NCBI GenBank assembly: GCA_963717085.1
Contig: CAVQVM010000020.1
Coordinates: 124,001-188,000 of the forward strand
Length of the DNA stretch: 64,000 nucleotides
Direction: 5' to 3'
From: DASQUK01 sp963717085
GTDB lineage: Bacteria; Actinomycetota; Acidimicrobiia; Acidimicrobiales; VFJN01
The stretch's first letter is position 1, and each line of letters opens with the position of its first letter. The notes below the pieces were generated by a model. The model was not told where the DNA came from. It saw only the letters and a list, made by a program, of their open reading frames with translations, and searched no databases. A program made the translations under genes and the position numbers. Of this stretch, positions 30,507 to 38,912 are shown piece by piece.

Positions 30507-30869
30507 TCATCCTTCCCCGAGGTGCGCCCAGGCCTCGACCTCCACCAGGGCGCCCAGCGGTAGCTCGGCGACGCCGATCGCCGATCGTGCGGGCCGGTGG
30601 TCACCGAAGCAGTCGATGTAGACCTCGTTCATCACCGCGTAGTCGCTCATGTGACGGAGGAACACCGTCGTCTTGACGACATCGGCGAGACCGGCACCAC
30701 GGCTCGCGAGCTGGTTCTCGAGGTTGGCGATGGCCTGGCGGAGCTCCGCCGCCGTGCCGCCCATGACGATCTGGCCGTCGGCCACCCCGACCTGCCCCGA
30801 CACGACGAGCCACTCTCCGGCGCGCACGATGGGCGTGTAGGGACCGACCGGCTTGGCGGGCTCGCTCAT
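30507..30869 (-). CDS. RidA family (YjgF/YER057c/UK114) enamine/imine deaminase
   Basis: 120-aa trimeric protein; RidA members hydrolyse reactive enamines/imines such as 2-aminoacrylate. Shows GPYTPIVRAGEWLVVSGQVG near 9, NLENQLASRGAGLADVVKTT, and the catalytic Arg in RPARSAIGVAELP near 95 with a terminal EVEAWA. Eleven bases downstream of the xanthine-dehydrogenase-like fusion, so probably the same operon; RidA enzymes are often found with purine or amine catabolism genes. Confidence 0.9.
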   Translation of the reverse strand: MSEPAKPVGPYTPIVRAGEWLVVSGQVGVADGQIVMGGTAAELRQAIANLENQLASRGAGLADVVKTTVFLRHMSDYAVMNEVYIDCFGDHRPARSAIGVAELPLGALVEVEAWAHLGEG

Positions 30870-30880
30870 GTGCCAGGACG

Positions 30881-32551
30881 CTAGTGCCCCCGGCGGATGC
30901 GGTGGCCGGTGGGCCAGGCCGGCGGGCACCCCTGCGCCAGCCAGGCGGCGGCGGCCACGGCGGCGAACGCGGCGTCGGAGCCGTTGACGGGCGGACCGTC
31001 CGACGGTTCGATCCTCACGTCGATAGGTGGGGTGTCGACTGCCCGCAGCACCCCGAAGCTGCGGATCGTCAGGTCCTGCACCTCGCCGGTCCCGTCCACC
31101 GCCAACCCCTCGCTGCACACCCACCCGAGGGCCATGTGTGCAGCGCCCACGCAGTACGAGCGCAGCGTGACATGATCGAGCGGCTCACCGCAGCTCACGG
31201 CCACGTCGACCCGGGGCTTCGCCCCGAGGACGACATCGGCGTGGGCGACTGCGCCCTCCGGGGAGCGGACGCCGACGCGGGCCCGGTCGCCGGCACGCTG
31301 GGCCTCGAGGACGCCGGCTACCTGCACCGAGGCGTCGCCCCGGACGCCCGCGGCGGCGAGGAGGACCAGTGCCTCCGCCCACCCGGTGGCTCGTGGCGCC
31401 AACGACGTCGGCGGGCCGGGGACGTCGACCTGTTCGACGACCAGGCCGGGCGCGACGGATGCGACCACCTCGGCGATCCCTTCCGTCCGGACCACGCGCA
31501 TGACCCCGGACCCGTCCGGCCGGATGCCGGCGGCGATCGGCGGTCGCTTGGCGCCCAGCCGCACGGCGTCCTCGCGGGCGAGGAGCACCCGGACCGGACG
31601 GCCGTGCCGATCCGCCAGATCGCGGGCGGTGCGGGTGACCACGGTCGCCTGCTTCCCGCCGAACGCACCCCCGTTGGCCAGCGGTGACGCCGGCTCTCCG
31701 CCGGGGACGCACCAGGAGGCGTCGAGCTCTAGGTAGGCCGGCTCTGTCCAAGTGGTCCGCAGCGTGACCTCCCAGGCGCCCGGCGGTCGCTCTAAGGGGT
31801 GGCGCAGCTCGGCGGTCGTACGCCGGCCCTGCACCTTGGCGGCGGCCGCCCGGGCCTCGGCGACCGATTCACCGACTGCCCAGCCGCCGGCGCCGTCGGG
31901 AATGGCGACGAGTGCGCGTACCGGGGCGGTGTCGTCGGCGAAGCCCCCGTGGCCGAGGGGGACCTCGGGATCGACCCGCTGCGGCGTCCGCCCTTCGATG
32001 CTGGCGCGCCGGCTGGCGGCCTCGAGGTCCCGGGGCGGCGGGCCGACGTGCGGGTCCACCGGCGGCCCCACCGTCGAACCTGCCGGCTCGCCGTAGGCCG
32101 ACCAGGCGTCGAGGATCGTGCGCCAGCCGGTGCAGCGGCACAGGTGCGCGAGCAGGGCCTGCTCGACCGCGGGGTGGTCGTCGGCGGCCGTGCCCCTGGC
32201 GCGGAGCCCCGACAGGCGCATCACGATCCCGGGCGTGCAGAAGCCGCACTGGCTGGCGCCGGTCGCACAGAATGCGTCGCCCCACGCCGCGCTCTCGGCG
32301 GGATCGAGGCCGCCCAGCGTGGTGATCGACCGCCCCCGCACGCGCCGCGCCGGCGTCACGCACGCCACCCGGGGCTGCCCATCGACGAGCACGGTGCAGC
32401 AGCCGCACTGGCCCTGGGGGCTGCACCCGTCCTTCAGCGTGCGGATGCCCAGCCGCTCCCGCAGGACGTCGAGGAGGCTGTCGCCGTCGTCGGGAACCTC
32501 GACGTCTCGCCCGTCGACGACGAAGGCTACGGGAGGTGCGGAGCCCGGCAT
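30881..32551 (-). CDS. Shortened xanthine-dehydrogenase/aldehyde-oxidase-like fusion: 2Fe-2S domain plus molybdopterin-binding remnant
   Basis: 556 aa. Residues 1-155 are a complete CoxS/XdhC-type iron-sulfur subunit: plant-type site CSPQGQCGCCTVLVDG (about 43-58) and helical site QCGFCTPG ... CRCTGW. After a Pro-rich linker comes part of the molybdopterin-binding large subunit, recognisable by GGAFGGKQ near 293 and TGWAEALVLL. This half is only ~380 aa against ~700-780 in normal enzymes. The family oxidises purines, aldehydes or CO. Missing are the FAD subunit and much of the first Moco domain, so catalysis is doubtful. Reading frame is open throughout. Confidence 0.75.
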   Translation of the reverse strand: MPGSAPPVAFVVDGRDVEVPDDGDSLLDVLRERLGIRTLKDGCSPQGQCGCCTVLVDGQPRVACVTPARRVRGRSITTLGGLDPAESAAWGDAFCATGASQCGFCTPGIVMRLSGLRARGTAADDHPAVEQALLAHLCRCTGWRTILDAWSAYGEPAGSTVGPPVDPHVGPPPRDLEAASRRASIEGRTPQRVDPEVPLGHGGFADDTAPVRALVAIPDGAGGWAVGESVAEARAAAAKVQGRRTTAELRHPLERPPGAWEVTLRTTWTEPAYLELDASWCVPGGEPASPLANGGAFGGKQATVVTRTARDLADRHGRPVRVLLAREDAVRLGAKRPPIAAGIRPDGSGVMRVVRTEGIAEVVASVAPGLVVEQVDVPGPPTSLAPRATGWAEALVLLAAAGVRGDASVQVAGVLEAQRAGDRARVGVRSPEGAVAHADVVLGAKPRVDVAVSCGEPLDHVTLRSYCVGAAHMALGWVCSEGLAVDGTGEVQDLTIRSFGVLRAVDTPPIDVRIEPSDGPPVNGSDAAFAAVAAAAWLAQGCPPAWPTGHRIRRGH

Positions 32552-32571
32552 GTGGCCGAGGATACGGAGCC

Positions 32572-32692
32572 GAGCGGATAGGGCGGTTCGTGCAGCCTAC
32601 GCGTGGGAACTTGGCGGTCGACCGCCAGCTCAACAGCTCGGCTCCCCGGCAGCGCTGACCACAGTGAGCCAAGAGGACTTGCCTATCCGCTC
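32572..32692. repeat. 11-bp inverted repeats spaced 99 bases apart
   Basis: GAGCGGATAGG at 32572-32582 is exactly complementary to CCTATCCGCTC at 32682-32692. Between them is GGCGGTCGACCGCC, a 14-base palindrome. The pair sits upstream of the XDH-like fusion and downstream of the PQQ-propeller gene, both minus strand. Could be a small insertion remnant or a long hairpin. Confidence 0.5.
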
Positions 32693-32718
32693 AGTCCTTA
32701 CAGGCCGCGCCTGCGGCG

Positions 32719-32732
32719 CCGCCTTTCGGCGG
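32719..32732 (-). terminator. Hairpin downstream of the PQQ-propeller gene
   Basis: CCGCC and GGCGG around a four-base loop, six bases past the stop codon of the gene at 32738. A further G/C-rich palindrome at about 32705-32718 could extend it. Confidence 0.5.
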
Positions 32733-32737
32733 TCCGG

Positions 32738-34456
32738 TCAGGCAGCGTCGCCCATGGCGTAGAAGCGCCCGGCCCGAGTGCCCACGAAGATCCGACCGTT
32801 CCACACTGCGGGCGTCGACTCGATGCAGCCCTCCAGCGTGACCTTCCACAGCTCCCGCGGCGCCGCACTCGTGTCCGACACGTCGTAGCCGTGGAGCACG
32901 CCGCTGCAGTCGCCCTGGATGAGGACGTCGTCGACGATCACCGCGGACTGCCAGGTCGGCGGCGGCAGTTCGAACTGCCAGCGCACCGCGCCGGTTTCCC
33001 GGTCGACGCCGTACACGGTGCCCCCGTCGGCCGCGGCGATCACGATGTCCTTGTGCAGTGCCGGGGTTGTCCAGAAGCCGCCCGGGTCCTTGACCGACCA
33101 CACCAGTGGGTTGTCGGGCTGGCGCGGGTCGAGCTTGAGGAGCTGGCCAACCTCGGCCGCCCGGCTGTTGCCCCGTTCGTTTTCGACCCCGACATAGAGG
33201 AAACCCTGGTCATCGACCACGACCGAGGCGTCGACGTCGTCGCCGGTCCAGTAGCGCAGGACCCGGTTCGGGTCTCGACCGTCGCCGATGCCGGAGACGT
33301 CCCATCCCTGGACCAGCCCGCCCGAGTTGGCGAAGTAGATCACGCCGTCGTGGTAGGCGACCGAGTTCTCGATCGAGACGTCCTGCTGGCGCGTGTTCAG
33401 CGCGTTGATCAGCTCGTCGTCCCAGCCCGGGGTGTTGAAGACGAGCTCAGGTGCCACCTGCACCAGCCCGTCGTCGCCGGTGGTGCGGTTGAGCTTGACG
33501 ACGTGGAACTGCGAGTTCTCGCCACCCTCGTAGAGGTAGTCGCCGAGGATCAGCGGCGAGCCGTCCCAGTCGTCGTTCCACATGGTGGGGGAGACCGCCT
33601 GCGCGTCGAGGGACCACAGCTCGGTGGGCTGGGGCCGGTCGATGGCGATGACGTGGAGCTTGTTGTCGCGGCTACCCGAGTAGACGAGCGGGAGCCCCTC
33701 CCCGTCGATGGACACCGAGCCCTTGATGATGTCGCCCGTGGGGAAGGGCGGGAGGATGTCCTGGCCCGTCTCGAAGTCGACGAAGTGGATGCTCCGGTCG
33801 TAGGCGCCGAACACCACCCAGGTGCGGCCGTCACGCTCGAACACCGAGGGCTGACCGGTCCAGCCCGTTCCGCACCACACCTTCGTCTCGCTGCCCACCG
33901 ACGACTCGGCGCACATGCCCCCGCTCTGGCCGGGATAGCTCCACAGCACCTCGGGGCGCTCGGGGACCGGTCCCTCGCCGTAGTAGCTGCGGGTCGGCCC
34001 GCCGCGGAACGTCAGGAGCCCGGGCACCTTGAACCCCGACGCAGGTGCGGCCTCCTCCGGGGCGGTCGTGGACGCGCCGCCGGTCTCGGCCTCGGTGGCA
34101 TCCGTGGACTCGTCGGCGTCCCGCGGCTGGTCGGCGGACTCGCCGTCGTCGTCTGCGGTCGCGCGCTGCACGGCGAACGCCGTCCCTGCGAGCAGCAGGC
34201 AGACGACGACCAGGGCGATCAGGCGGCGCCTGTCGTGGCGCGGGGCGAGGTGGGCCGGCTCCGTGGTCGCACGGCGACGCGGGGGCGGACGGCCGATCGG
34301 CGCCGTCAGGCGCTGCCCGCCAGGTCGGTCACCGTCATGGGCGTCGCCGTCGTACCGGTCCTCGCCGTACGACGCGTAGCGGTCGAAGGGGTCGGGCCGC
34401 CGGTCCGCGCCCGACGCCTTCCCGGTTGCGCGCCGACCTCGTCCCCCCGGACTCAC
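32738..34456 (-). CDS. Membrane-anchored PQQ-like beta-propeller protein
   Basis: 572 aa. A cytoplasmic basic head (1-78), one membrane span (LIALVVVCLLLAGTAFAV, about 80-97), an acidic Thr/Glu linker to ~140, then a propeller of repeats such as RTWVVFGAYDRSIHFVDFETG, LPLVYSGSRDNKLHVIAID, GVIYFANSGGLVQGWDVS and IVIAAADGGTVYGVDRETG. No dehydrogenase active site, so it is a scaffold or sensor outside the membrane. Located 48 bases after erpA on the same strand. Confidence 0.8.
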   Translation of the reverse strand: MSPGGRGRRATGKASGADRRPDPFDRYASYGEDRYDGDAHDGDRPGGQRLTAPIGRPPPRRRATTEPAHLAPRHDRRRLIALVVVCLLLAGTAFAVQRATADDDGESADQPRDADESTDATEAETGGASTTAPEEAAPASGFKVPGLLTFRGGPTRSYYGEGPVPERPEVLWSYPGQSGGMCAESSVGSETKVWCGTGWTGQPSVFERDGRTWVVFGAYDRSIHFVDFETGQDILPPFPTGDIIKGSVSIDGEGLPLVYSGSRDNKLHVIAIDRPQPTELWSLDAQAVSPTMWNDDWDGSPLILGDYLYEGGENSQFHVVKLNRTTGDDGLVQVAPELVFNTPGWDDELINALNTRQQDVSIENSVAYHDGVIYFANSGGLVQGWDVSGIGDGRDPNRVLRYWTGDDVDASVVVDDQGFLYVGVENERGNSRAAEVGQLLKLDPRQPDNPLVWSVKDPGGFWTTPALHKDIVIAAADGGTVYGVDRETGAVRWQFELPPPTWQSAVIVDDVLIQGDCSGVLHGYDVSDTSAAPRELWKVTLEGCIESTPAVWNGRIFVGTRAGRFYAMGDAA

Positions 34457-34504
34457 GAGTTGGCCCCCAGCCCCTGATCTGGCCCGGCTCGCCGCCCCGG
34501 GCTT

Positions 34505-34825
34505 CTAGCTGAAGCTCTGGCCGCAGCCGCAGGTGCGCTGCGCATTGGGGTTGTCGATGGCGAAACCCGCGCCCTGGAGCCCGTCCTTGAAGTCGAGGGT
34601 GGCGCCCTCGAGGAGCATGGCACTCGAAGGGTCGACCACCACGCGGACTCCCGAGTAGTCGACCGTCTGGTCGTCGTCGGCCACATCGGAGTCGAAGAAC
34701 ATCTCGTAGCTGAAGCCCGAGCAGCCGCCGGGACGCACGGCGACCCGCAACGCCAGGTCGTCCACGCCCTCGGCGTCCATGAGTGAGCGGACCTTCTCGG
34801 TTGCGGTGTCGGTGAGGACGATCAC
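34505..34825 (-). CDS. erpA: Iron-sulfur cluster insertion protein (A-type carrier)
   Basis: 106 aa with the three conserved cysteines of HesB/IscA/ErpA carriers: GGCSGFSY near residue 34 and TCGCGQSF at the C-terminus. Carries nascent Fe-S clusters to apo-targets. Start ATG 34825 has a GGAGG-type site upstream. Its neighbours, a SufR-like repressor and the Mrp carrier, share the theme. Confidence 0.92.
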   Translation of the reverse strand: MIVLTDTATEKVRSLMDAEGVDDLALRVAVRPGGCSGFSYEMFFDSDVADDDQTVDYSGVRVVVDPSSAMLLEGATLDFKDGLQGAGFAIDNPNAQRTCGCGQSFS

Positions 34826-34921
34826 GTCAGGAGCCTCCTGGGGTTCCCATATCGAAGGTCATGGTATCGGCACCCACGGACAGGTTGCGAACACCCGGCC
34901 GGTTAGGCCTCGGCTGAGGCC

Positions 34922-35611
34922 TCACGTCGGCGACAGCTCCAATTCGACCTGGCACGGCGCCCGGTCGGTCAGTGGGTGGAAGGTGTCCACCCGCGCCCCA
35001 CCGAGGGCGTCGACGAATCCCTCGACGAGCCCCCTATGCAGGCCGCAAACCACGTCGGGATGGCGCTCGGCGAGCTCGCGGAACGGGCAGTGCGTGAAGG
35101 CGACGGTGGCCTGCCCGTCGTCGTCGGCCACGGCCGGATCGAAGCCCAGGGCGTCGAGCCGGGCCACCAACGCGTGCAGGCAGACGTACTTGTCGCCATC
35201 GGCCGGCATCGCGGCCTCCAGGGCATCGAGCTCGCCCTGCTCGCGCCCGGCCTCGACGGCCTCGCTGCTGCCAAGGCCGGCGGTCGCGGCCAACCTCACC
35301 AGCATGCGCGACAGCACCGGGAACGTCGCCGGCTCGAGTCCGAGGGTGGGGGCGTCGGCGGCGACCGAGTAGCGGTGCTGCGGCCGTCCGACGGTCCCCC
35401 GGGCATCGGTCTCGACGTCCAGTAGACCGACCTCGCGCATCCGCTCCAGGTGGGGGCGCACGGTGTTCGGGTGCAGCTCGAGCGTCTCTGCGATCTCCGC
35501 CGTCGCCAGTGGTCGCGGCGACCGCGCCAGCTCGAGGTAGATCGCGTAGCGGGTGTTGTCGCCCAGGGCCTTGAGGACGGCGAGCCGGAGAGCGCCGACC
35601 CGAGGAGTCAT
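34922..35611 (-). CDS. SufR-like winged-helix regulator with cysteine cluster
   Basis: 229 aa from ATG 35611. An ArsR/DeoR-type winged helix fills residues 10-75 (ATAEIAETLELHPNTVRPHL), followed by a domain with Cys144, Cys175, Cys189 and Cys220. The spacing C-x13-C between 175 and 189 resembles the Fe-S-binding cysteines of SufR, the repressor of the suf operon. Being between erpA and mrp strengthens an Fe-S-sensing role (inference). It is divergent from mrp, 122 bases apart. Confidence 0.75.
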   Translation of the reverse strand: MTPRVGALRLAVLKALGDNTRYAIYLELARSPRPLATAEIAETLELHPNTVRPHLERMREVGLLDVETDARGTVGRPQHRYSVAADAPTLGLEPATFPVLSRMLVRLAATAGLGSSEAVEAGREQGELDALEAAMPADGDKYVCLHALVARLDALGFDPAVADDDGQATVAFTHCPFRELAERHPDVVCGLHRGLVEGFVDALGGARVDTFHPLTDRAPCQVELELSPT

Positions 35612-35733
35612 GCGAGTGGGGAATGTGTCCTCGGACACACGCCGGAGTCTACCGGTGGCCGGGCTTCTCCGGCCCGGTTTCACCGGTGTCCGCCGGTAGA
35701 ATCCCGCGGCATGAGCGAGCGACCCGAAGGGCA

Positions 35734-36999
35734 ATGAGCGAGCCCGGCCCGAGCGGCGGTGGGAGCGGAAAAGCAACACGTCGGAGCCCGGACGGCCCGG
35801 CCGAAGGCCAAGAGCGGGGAGCAGCCTTCGATAGCCTGCCCACCTCCACCGACGTGCTGGCGGCGTTGCGTGGCGTCATCGATCCCGAGCTGGGCAGCAA
35901 CATCGTCGACCTGGGCATGGCCCGGTCCGCCGAGGTCCAGGCCGACGGGTCCGTGGATGTCACGGTGGCGCTCACCACCGCCGGCTGTCCTCTCCGATCG
36001 CAGCTCCAGCACGACGTGGCGGCGCGGATCGGCTCCCTCCCCGGAGTGACCGACGTGCGCCTGCACTGGGCCGAGATGACGCCCGATCAGCGGGCGTCGG
36101 CCATGGCCAAGGCACGCTGGAACGTCACGCAGCGCCCCGAGGACACCTCGGTACCGCTCGGCGCCAAGGTCATCCTCATCGCGTCGGGCAAGGGCGGCGT
36201 GGGCAAGTCCTCGGTCACGGTCAACCTGGCCGCGGCGCTGGCCCAGCGGGGTCACAAGGTCGGGGTCCTCGACGCCGACATCTGGGGCTTCTCGGTGCCG
36301 CGCATGCTCGGCGTCGAGGGACGACTGGCCGGCACCACGCACGACGGGCGCAAGCAGATGGTGCCGATCGAGCGGCCCATCGGCGACGGTGTCGTCCGGG
36401 TGGTCTCGATGGGCTTCCTCGTGGACGACGAGGAGACCGCGCTCATGTGGCGCGGCCTCATGCTGAACCGGGGTGTGCAGCACTTCCTGCAGGACGTGCG
36501 CTGGGGCGACGACCTCGACTACCTGCTCATCGACATGCCCCCGGGCACCGGCGACGTGCAGATGGGTGTCGCCAAGCTGCTGCCCCGGGCCGAGATGATC
36601 GTCGTGACCACGCCCGCGCAGGCGGCCCAGAAGGTTGCCGTGCGCGTCGTCGGCATGGCCCGCAAGAGCTACCTGCGGGTGGCGGGTGTGATCGAGAACA
36701 TGACCGCGTTCCACTGCGAGCATGGCGAGACCTACGAGCTGTTCGGCGCGGGCGGCGGGGAGCAGCTCGCCCAAGACGCCGGGGTGCCGCTGCTGGGCGC
36801 CGTGCCGCTCGAGCCGTCGGTGTCGGCCGGGGGCGACTCGGGCTCGCCCGTGGCGCTGAGCGACGGACCTGCGGCCGATGCCTTCCGAGACATCGCCCAG
36901 CGAATCGTCGACGAGGCGGTGCCGCTGGCAGCCATGGCGGGCTGCAGCGCCCGCATGCTCGACGCCGCCGTCGCCGCCCTCGACCGGGCCGGCACCTGA
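35734..36999 (+). CDS. mrp: Mrp/ApbC-type iron-sulfur carrier ATPase
   Basis: 421 aa from ATG 35734 (GAAGGG upstream). N-terminal MIP18/DUF59 domain with VIDPELGSNIVDLGM and TTAGCPLR; then the deviant P-loop ASGKGGVGKSSVTVNLA near 150, DADIWGFSVPRMLG, and LIDMPPGTGDVQ. The paired CxxC of many Mrp proteins is not evident; a single Cys lies in AFHCEHGE. Delivers Fe-S clusters in the cytosol. An eight-codon ORF starting at 35711 ends on the mrp start as ATGA, possibly a coupling leader. Confidence 0.92.
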   Translation: MSEPGPSGGGSGKATRRSPDGPAEGQERGAAFDSLPTSTDVLAALRGVIDPELGSNIVDLGMARSAEVQADGSVDVTVALTTAGCPLRSQLQHDVAARIGSLPGVTDVRLHWAEMTPDQRASAMAKARWNVTQRPEDTSVPLGAKVILIASGKGGVGKSSVTVNLAAALAQRGHKVGVLDADIWGFSVPRMLGVEGRLAGTTHDGRKQMVPIERPIGDGVVRVVSMGFLVDDEETALMWRGLMLNRGVQHFLQDVRWGDDLDYLLIDMPPGTGDVQMGVAKLLPRAEMIVVTTPAQAAQKVAVRVVGMARKSYLRVAGVIENMTAFHCEHGETYELFGAGGGEQLAQDAGVPLLGAVPLEPSVSAGGDSGSPVALSDGPAADAFRDIAQRIVDEAVPLAAMAGCSARMLDAAVAALDRAGT

Positions 37000-37047
37000 A
37001 GCACGGGCGGGCGCCCGGGCGGCACGGCGCCGATCCCGAGGCAATCG

Positions 37048-37063
37048 GTTGCGACGTCGCAAC
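37048..37063. promoter_or_regulatory. 16-base perfect palindrome
   Basis: GTTGCGACGTCGCAAC, between the mrp stop and the methyltransferase start. Size and symmetry fit a dimeric repressor operator for the downstream gene; no regulator can be named. Confidence 0.45.
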
Positions 37064-37157
37064 GTCGAGGCGATGGGTTCCGGACGTGAAACCCATGGCC
37101 TCGAGAACCCCCGCGACCGGGCAATCGGGCATGCTGAACGGCGTGTCCGAGGACGCA

Positions 37158-37925
37158 ATGCCCGAGCACGTCGCCGTCAACCGCAGCCACTGGGACGTGC
37201 AGTCGCCGCAGTGGATCGCGCCCGCCGAGCGCAACTGGGAAGCGGCGGAGCCGGACTGGGGGATTTGGGCGACGCCCGAGTCGACGCTGCGGCTCCTTCC
37301 CGGGGACATGACCGGCCTCGACGCCATCGAGCTCGGATGTGGGACGGCCTACGTCGCCGCGTGGATGGCCCGGAGGGGAGCCCGGGTGGTGGGCATCGAC
37401 AACTCCGAGCGGCAGCTCGACACCGCCCGCCGCCTGGCCCGGGATCACGGCGTCGAGCTCACGCTGCTGCACGGAAACGCCGAGACGGTGCCCTACGACG
37501 ACGAATCATTCGATTTCGCCATCTCCGAGTACGGCGCTGCGATCTGGTGCGATCCCTACGTCTGGATCCCCGAGGCGCACCGGCTGCTGCGCCCGGGCGG
37601 CTCACTCGTCTTCCTGGGCAACACGCCGCTCACCATGATCTGCACGCCCCTCGACGGGTCCGTGCCCTGCACCGACCGGCTGGAGCGCGACTACTTCTCG
37701 CTCCACCGCCTCGACTGGCGTGATGCGGTCGACGATCCAGGGGGCATCGAGTTCAACCTGCCCATCTCGCGGTGGTTCCGCTTGTTTCGTGAGACAGGCT
37801 TCGAGGTGGTCGACTTCATCGAGATCCAGGCGCCGGAACCGGGGTCGGAGATCAACTTCTTCGTGACCGCCGACTGGGCCCACCGTTTTCCGTCCGAACA
37901 GGTCTGGAAGCTGCGCAAGCGGTAG
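37158..37925 (+). CDS. SAM-dependent class I methyltransferase
   Basis: 255 aa from ATG 37158, chosen because GAGGA lies at good distance (ATG 37131 and GTG 37143 are alternatives). Rossmann motifs: AIELGCGTAYVAAWMARRGA (SAM loop), VVGIDNSERQL, DFAISEYGAAIWCDP and the LRPGGSLVFLGN strand. Small-molecule methyltransferase of the UbiE/11 type; substrate unknown. Confidence 0.88.
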   Translation: MPEHVAVNRSHWDVQSPQWIAPAERNWEAAEPDWGIWATPESTLRLLPGDMTGLDAIELGCGTAYVAAWMARRGARVVGIDNSERQLDTARRLARDHGVELTLLHGNAETVPYDDESFDFAISEYGAAIWCDPYVWIPEAHRLLRPGGSLVFLGNTPLTMICTPLDGSVPCTDRLERDYFSLHRLDWRDAVDDPGGIEFNLPISRWFRLFRETGFEVVDFIEIQAPEPGSEINFFVTADWAHRFPSEQVWKLRKR

Positions 37926-37953
37926 GAGCGAGCGCGGGCGACCCCGGCGCGCT

Positions 37954-38826
37954 TCAGGCCGGTGACCAGTTGCCGTCGAGGTCGTCGCCCTTGACGCGCC
38001 CCTCGTCGGCCAGCTTGCGCAGGTGCGCCCACACCGAGAAGCGGGCCCAGGGGTGCAGCTCGGCAGGCACATCGACGTAGATGTCCTCGACCAGCTCGGT
38101 GACGGTGGCAGTTCCTCGAGCGGTGAGGGCGTCGACGACCTGCCGCTCGCGGGCCAGGCGGTGCTCGATGTACTCGTCCACGGCCCCCATCGGGTCGGTG
38201 ATGAGATGGCCGTGGCCGGGGGCGATCGCGCGCAGGCGCGGCCGTATGTGCGTCAACCGCTCGAGCGACGCGAGGTACGCCGCCATGTCGCCGTCGGGTG
38301 GGCGGATGACCACCGTCGACCCCTGCATGATGTGGTCACCGGTGAACAGGGTCCGCTCCTCGTTGAGCAGGAAGCACAGGTGGTTCGAGGCGTGGCCCGG
38401 GGTGTGCAGGACGGTTAGGTGGAACTCGGTGGCCTCGATGATCGACCCGTCACGGAGCGTGCCGTCGAGCCGGACCTTGCCTTTGCCCTCCCCGCCGTCG
38501 AACGCCAGGATCTCGGCCCCGGTCCGCTTCTTGAGGCCCACGGCGCCGGGCGAGTGGTCTTCGTGCGTGTGCGTCAGCAGGATCCAGCGGATGCGGTCGC
38601 CGCCGCAGCCCGCGATCGCGTCGAGGTGCTCGGCATCGCCGGGCCCGGGGTCGATCACTGCGATCTCGTCGATGCCCACCAGGTACGTGTTGGTGCCCGG
38701 GCCCGTCATGATCCCCGCGTTGCGGGCCACGATGCGCCGCACCATCGGCGACAGGGCGCTGGCCACGCCGTACACGATGGGCTTGGGGACGTCGACGGGG
38801 GCCTGCTCTGTGGCCTCGTCTGTCAT
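37954..38826 (-). CDS. Metallo-beta-lactamase-fold hydrolase (LACTB2/glyoxalase II-like)
   Basis: 290 aa. Metal site THTHEDHSPGA near 85, the HTPGHASNHLCF His near 143, the Asp of LFTGDHIMQGS and the His of APGHGHLI near 205. C-terminal winged-helix-like tail (WARFSVWAHLRKLADEGRV) as in LACTB2-type proteins. Starts by an ATGA overlap with the 29-aa ORF that itself overlaps fxsA, so the three are translationally coupled. Confidence 0.88.
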   Translation of the reverse strand: MTDEATEQAPVDVPKPIVYGVASALSPMVRRIVARNAGIMTGPGTNTYLVGIDEIAVIDPGPGDAEHLDAIAGCGGDRIRWILLTHTHEDHSPGAVGLKKRTGAEILAFDGGEGKGKVRLDGTLRDGSIIEATEFHLTVLHTPGHASNHLCFLLNEERTLFTGDHIMQGSTVVIRPPDGDMAAYLASLERLTHIRPRLRAIAPGHGHLITDPMGAVDEYIEHRLARERQVVDALTARGTATVTELVEDIYVDVPAELHPWARFSVWAHLRKLADEGRVKGDDLDGNWSPA

Positions 38827-38912
38827 TGCCGTGCCTCCGGCACGCCACCGACGAATAGCCGCTGCGCGGCGAGCTCACGGTGCTTCTGATTCGCCCGCTC
38901 CCACTCGGTCAT
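38823..38912 (-). CDS. 29-aa ORF linking fxsA and the MBL hydrolase
   Basis: ATG 38912 overlaps the fxsA stop as ATGA; its own stop overlaps the MBL start as ATGA. GAGGGA lies upstream of this ORF, and GGAGG inside it serves the MBL gene. The peptide is charged and helical: MTEWERANQKHRELAAQRL, then a short Gly/Val end. The precise double overlap suggests it is translated. Function unknown. Confidence 0.55.
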   Translation of the reverse strand: MTEWERANQKHRELAAQRLFVGGVPEARQ

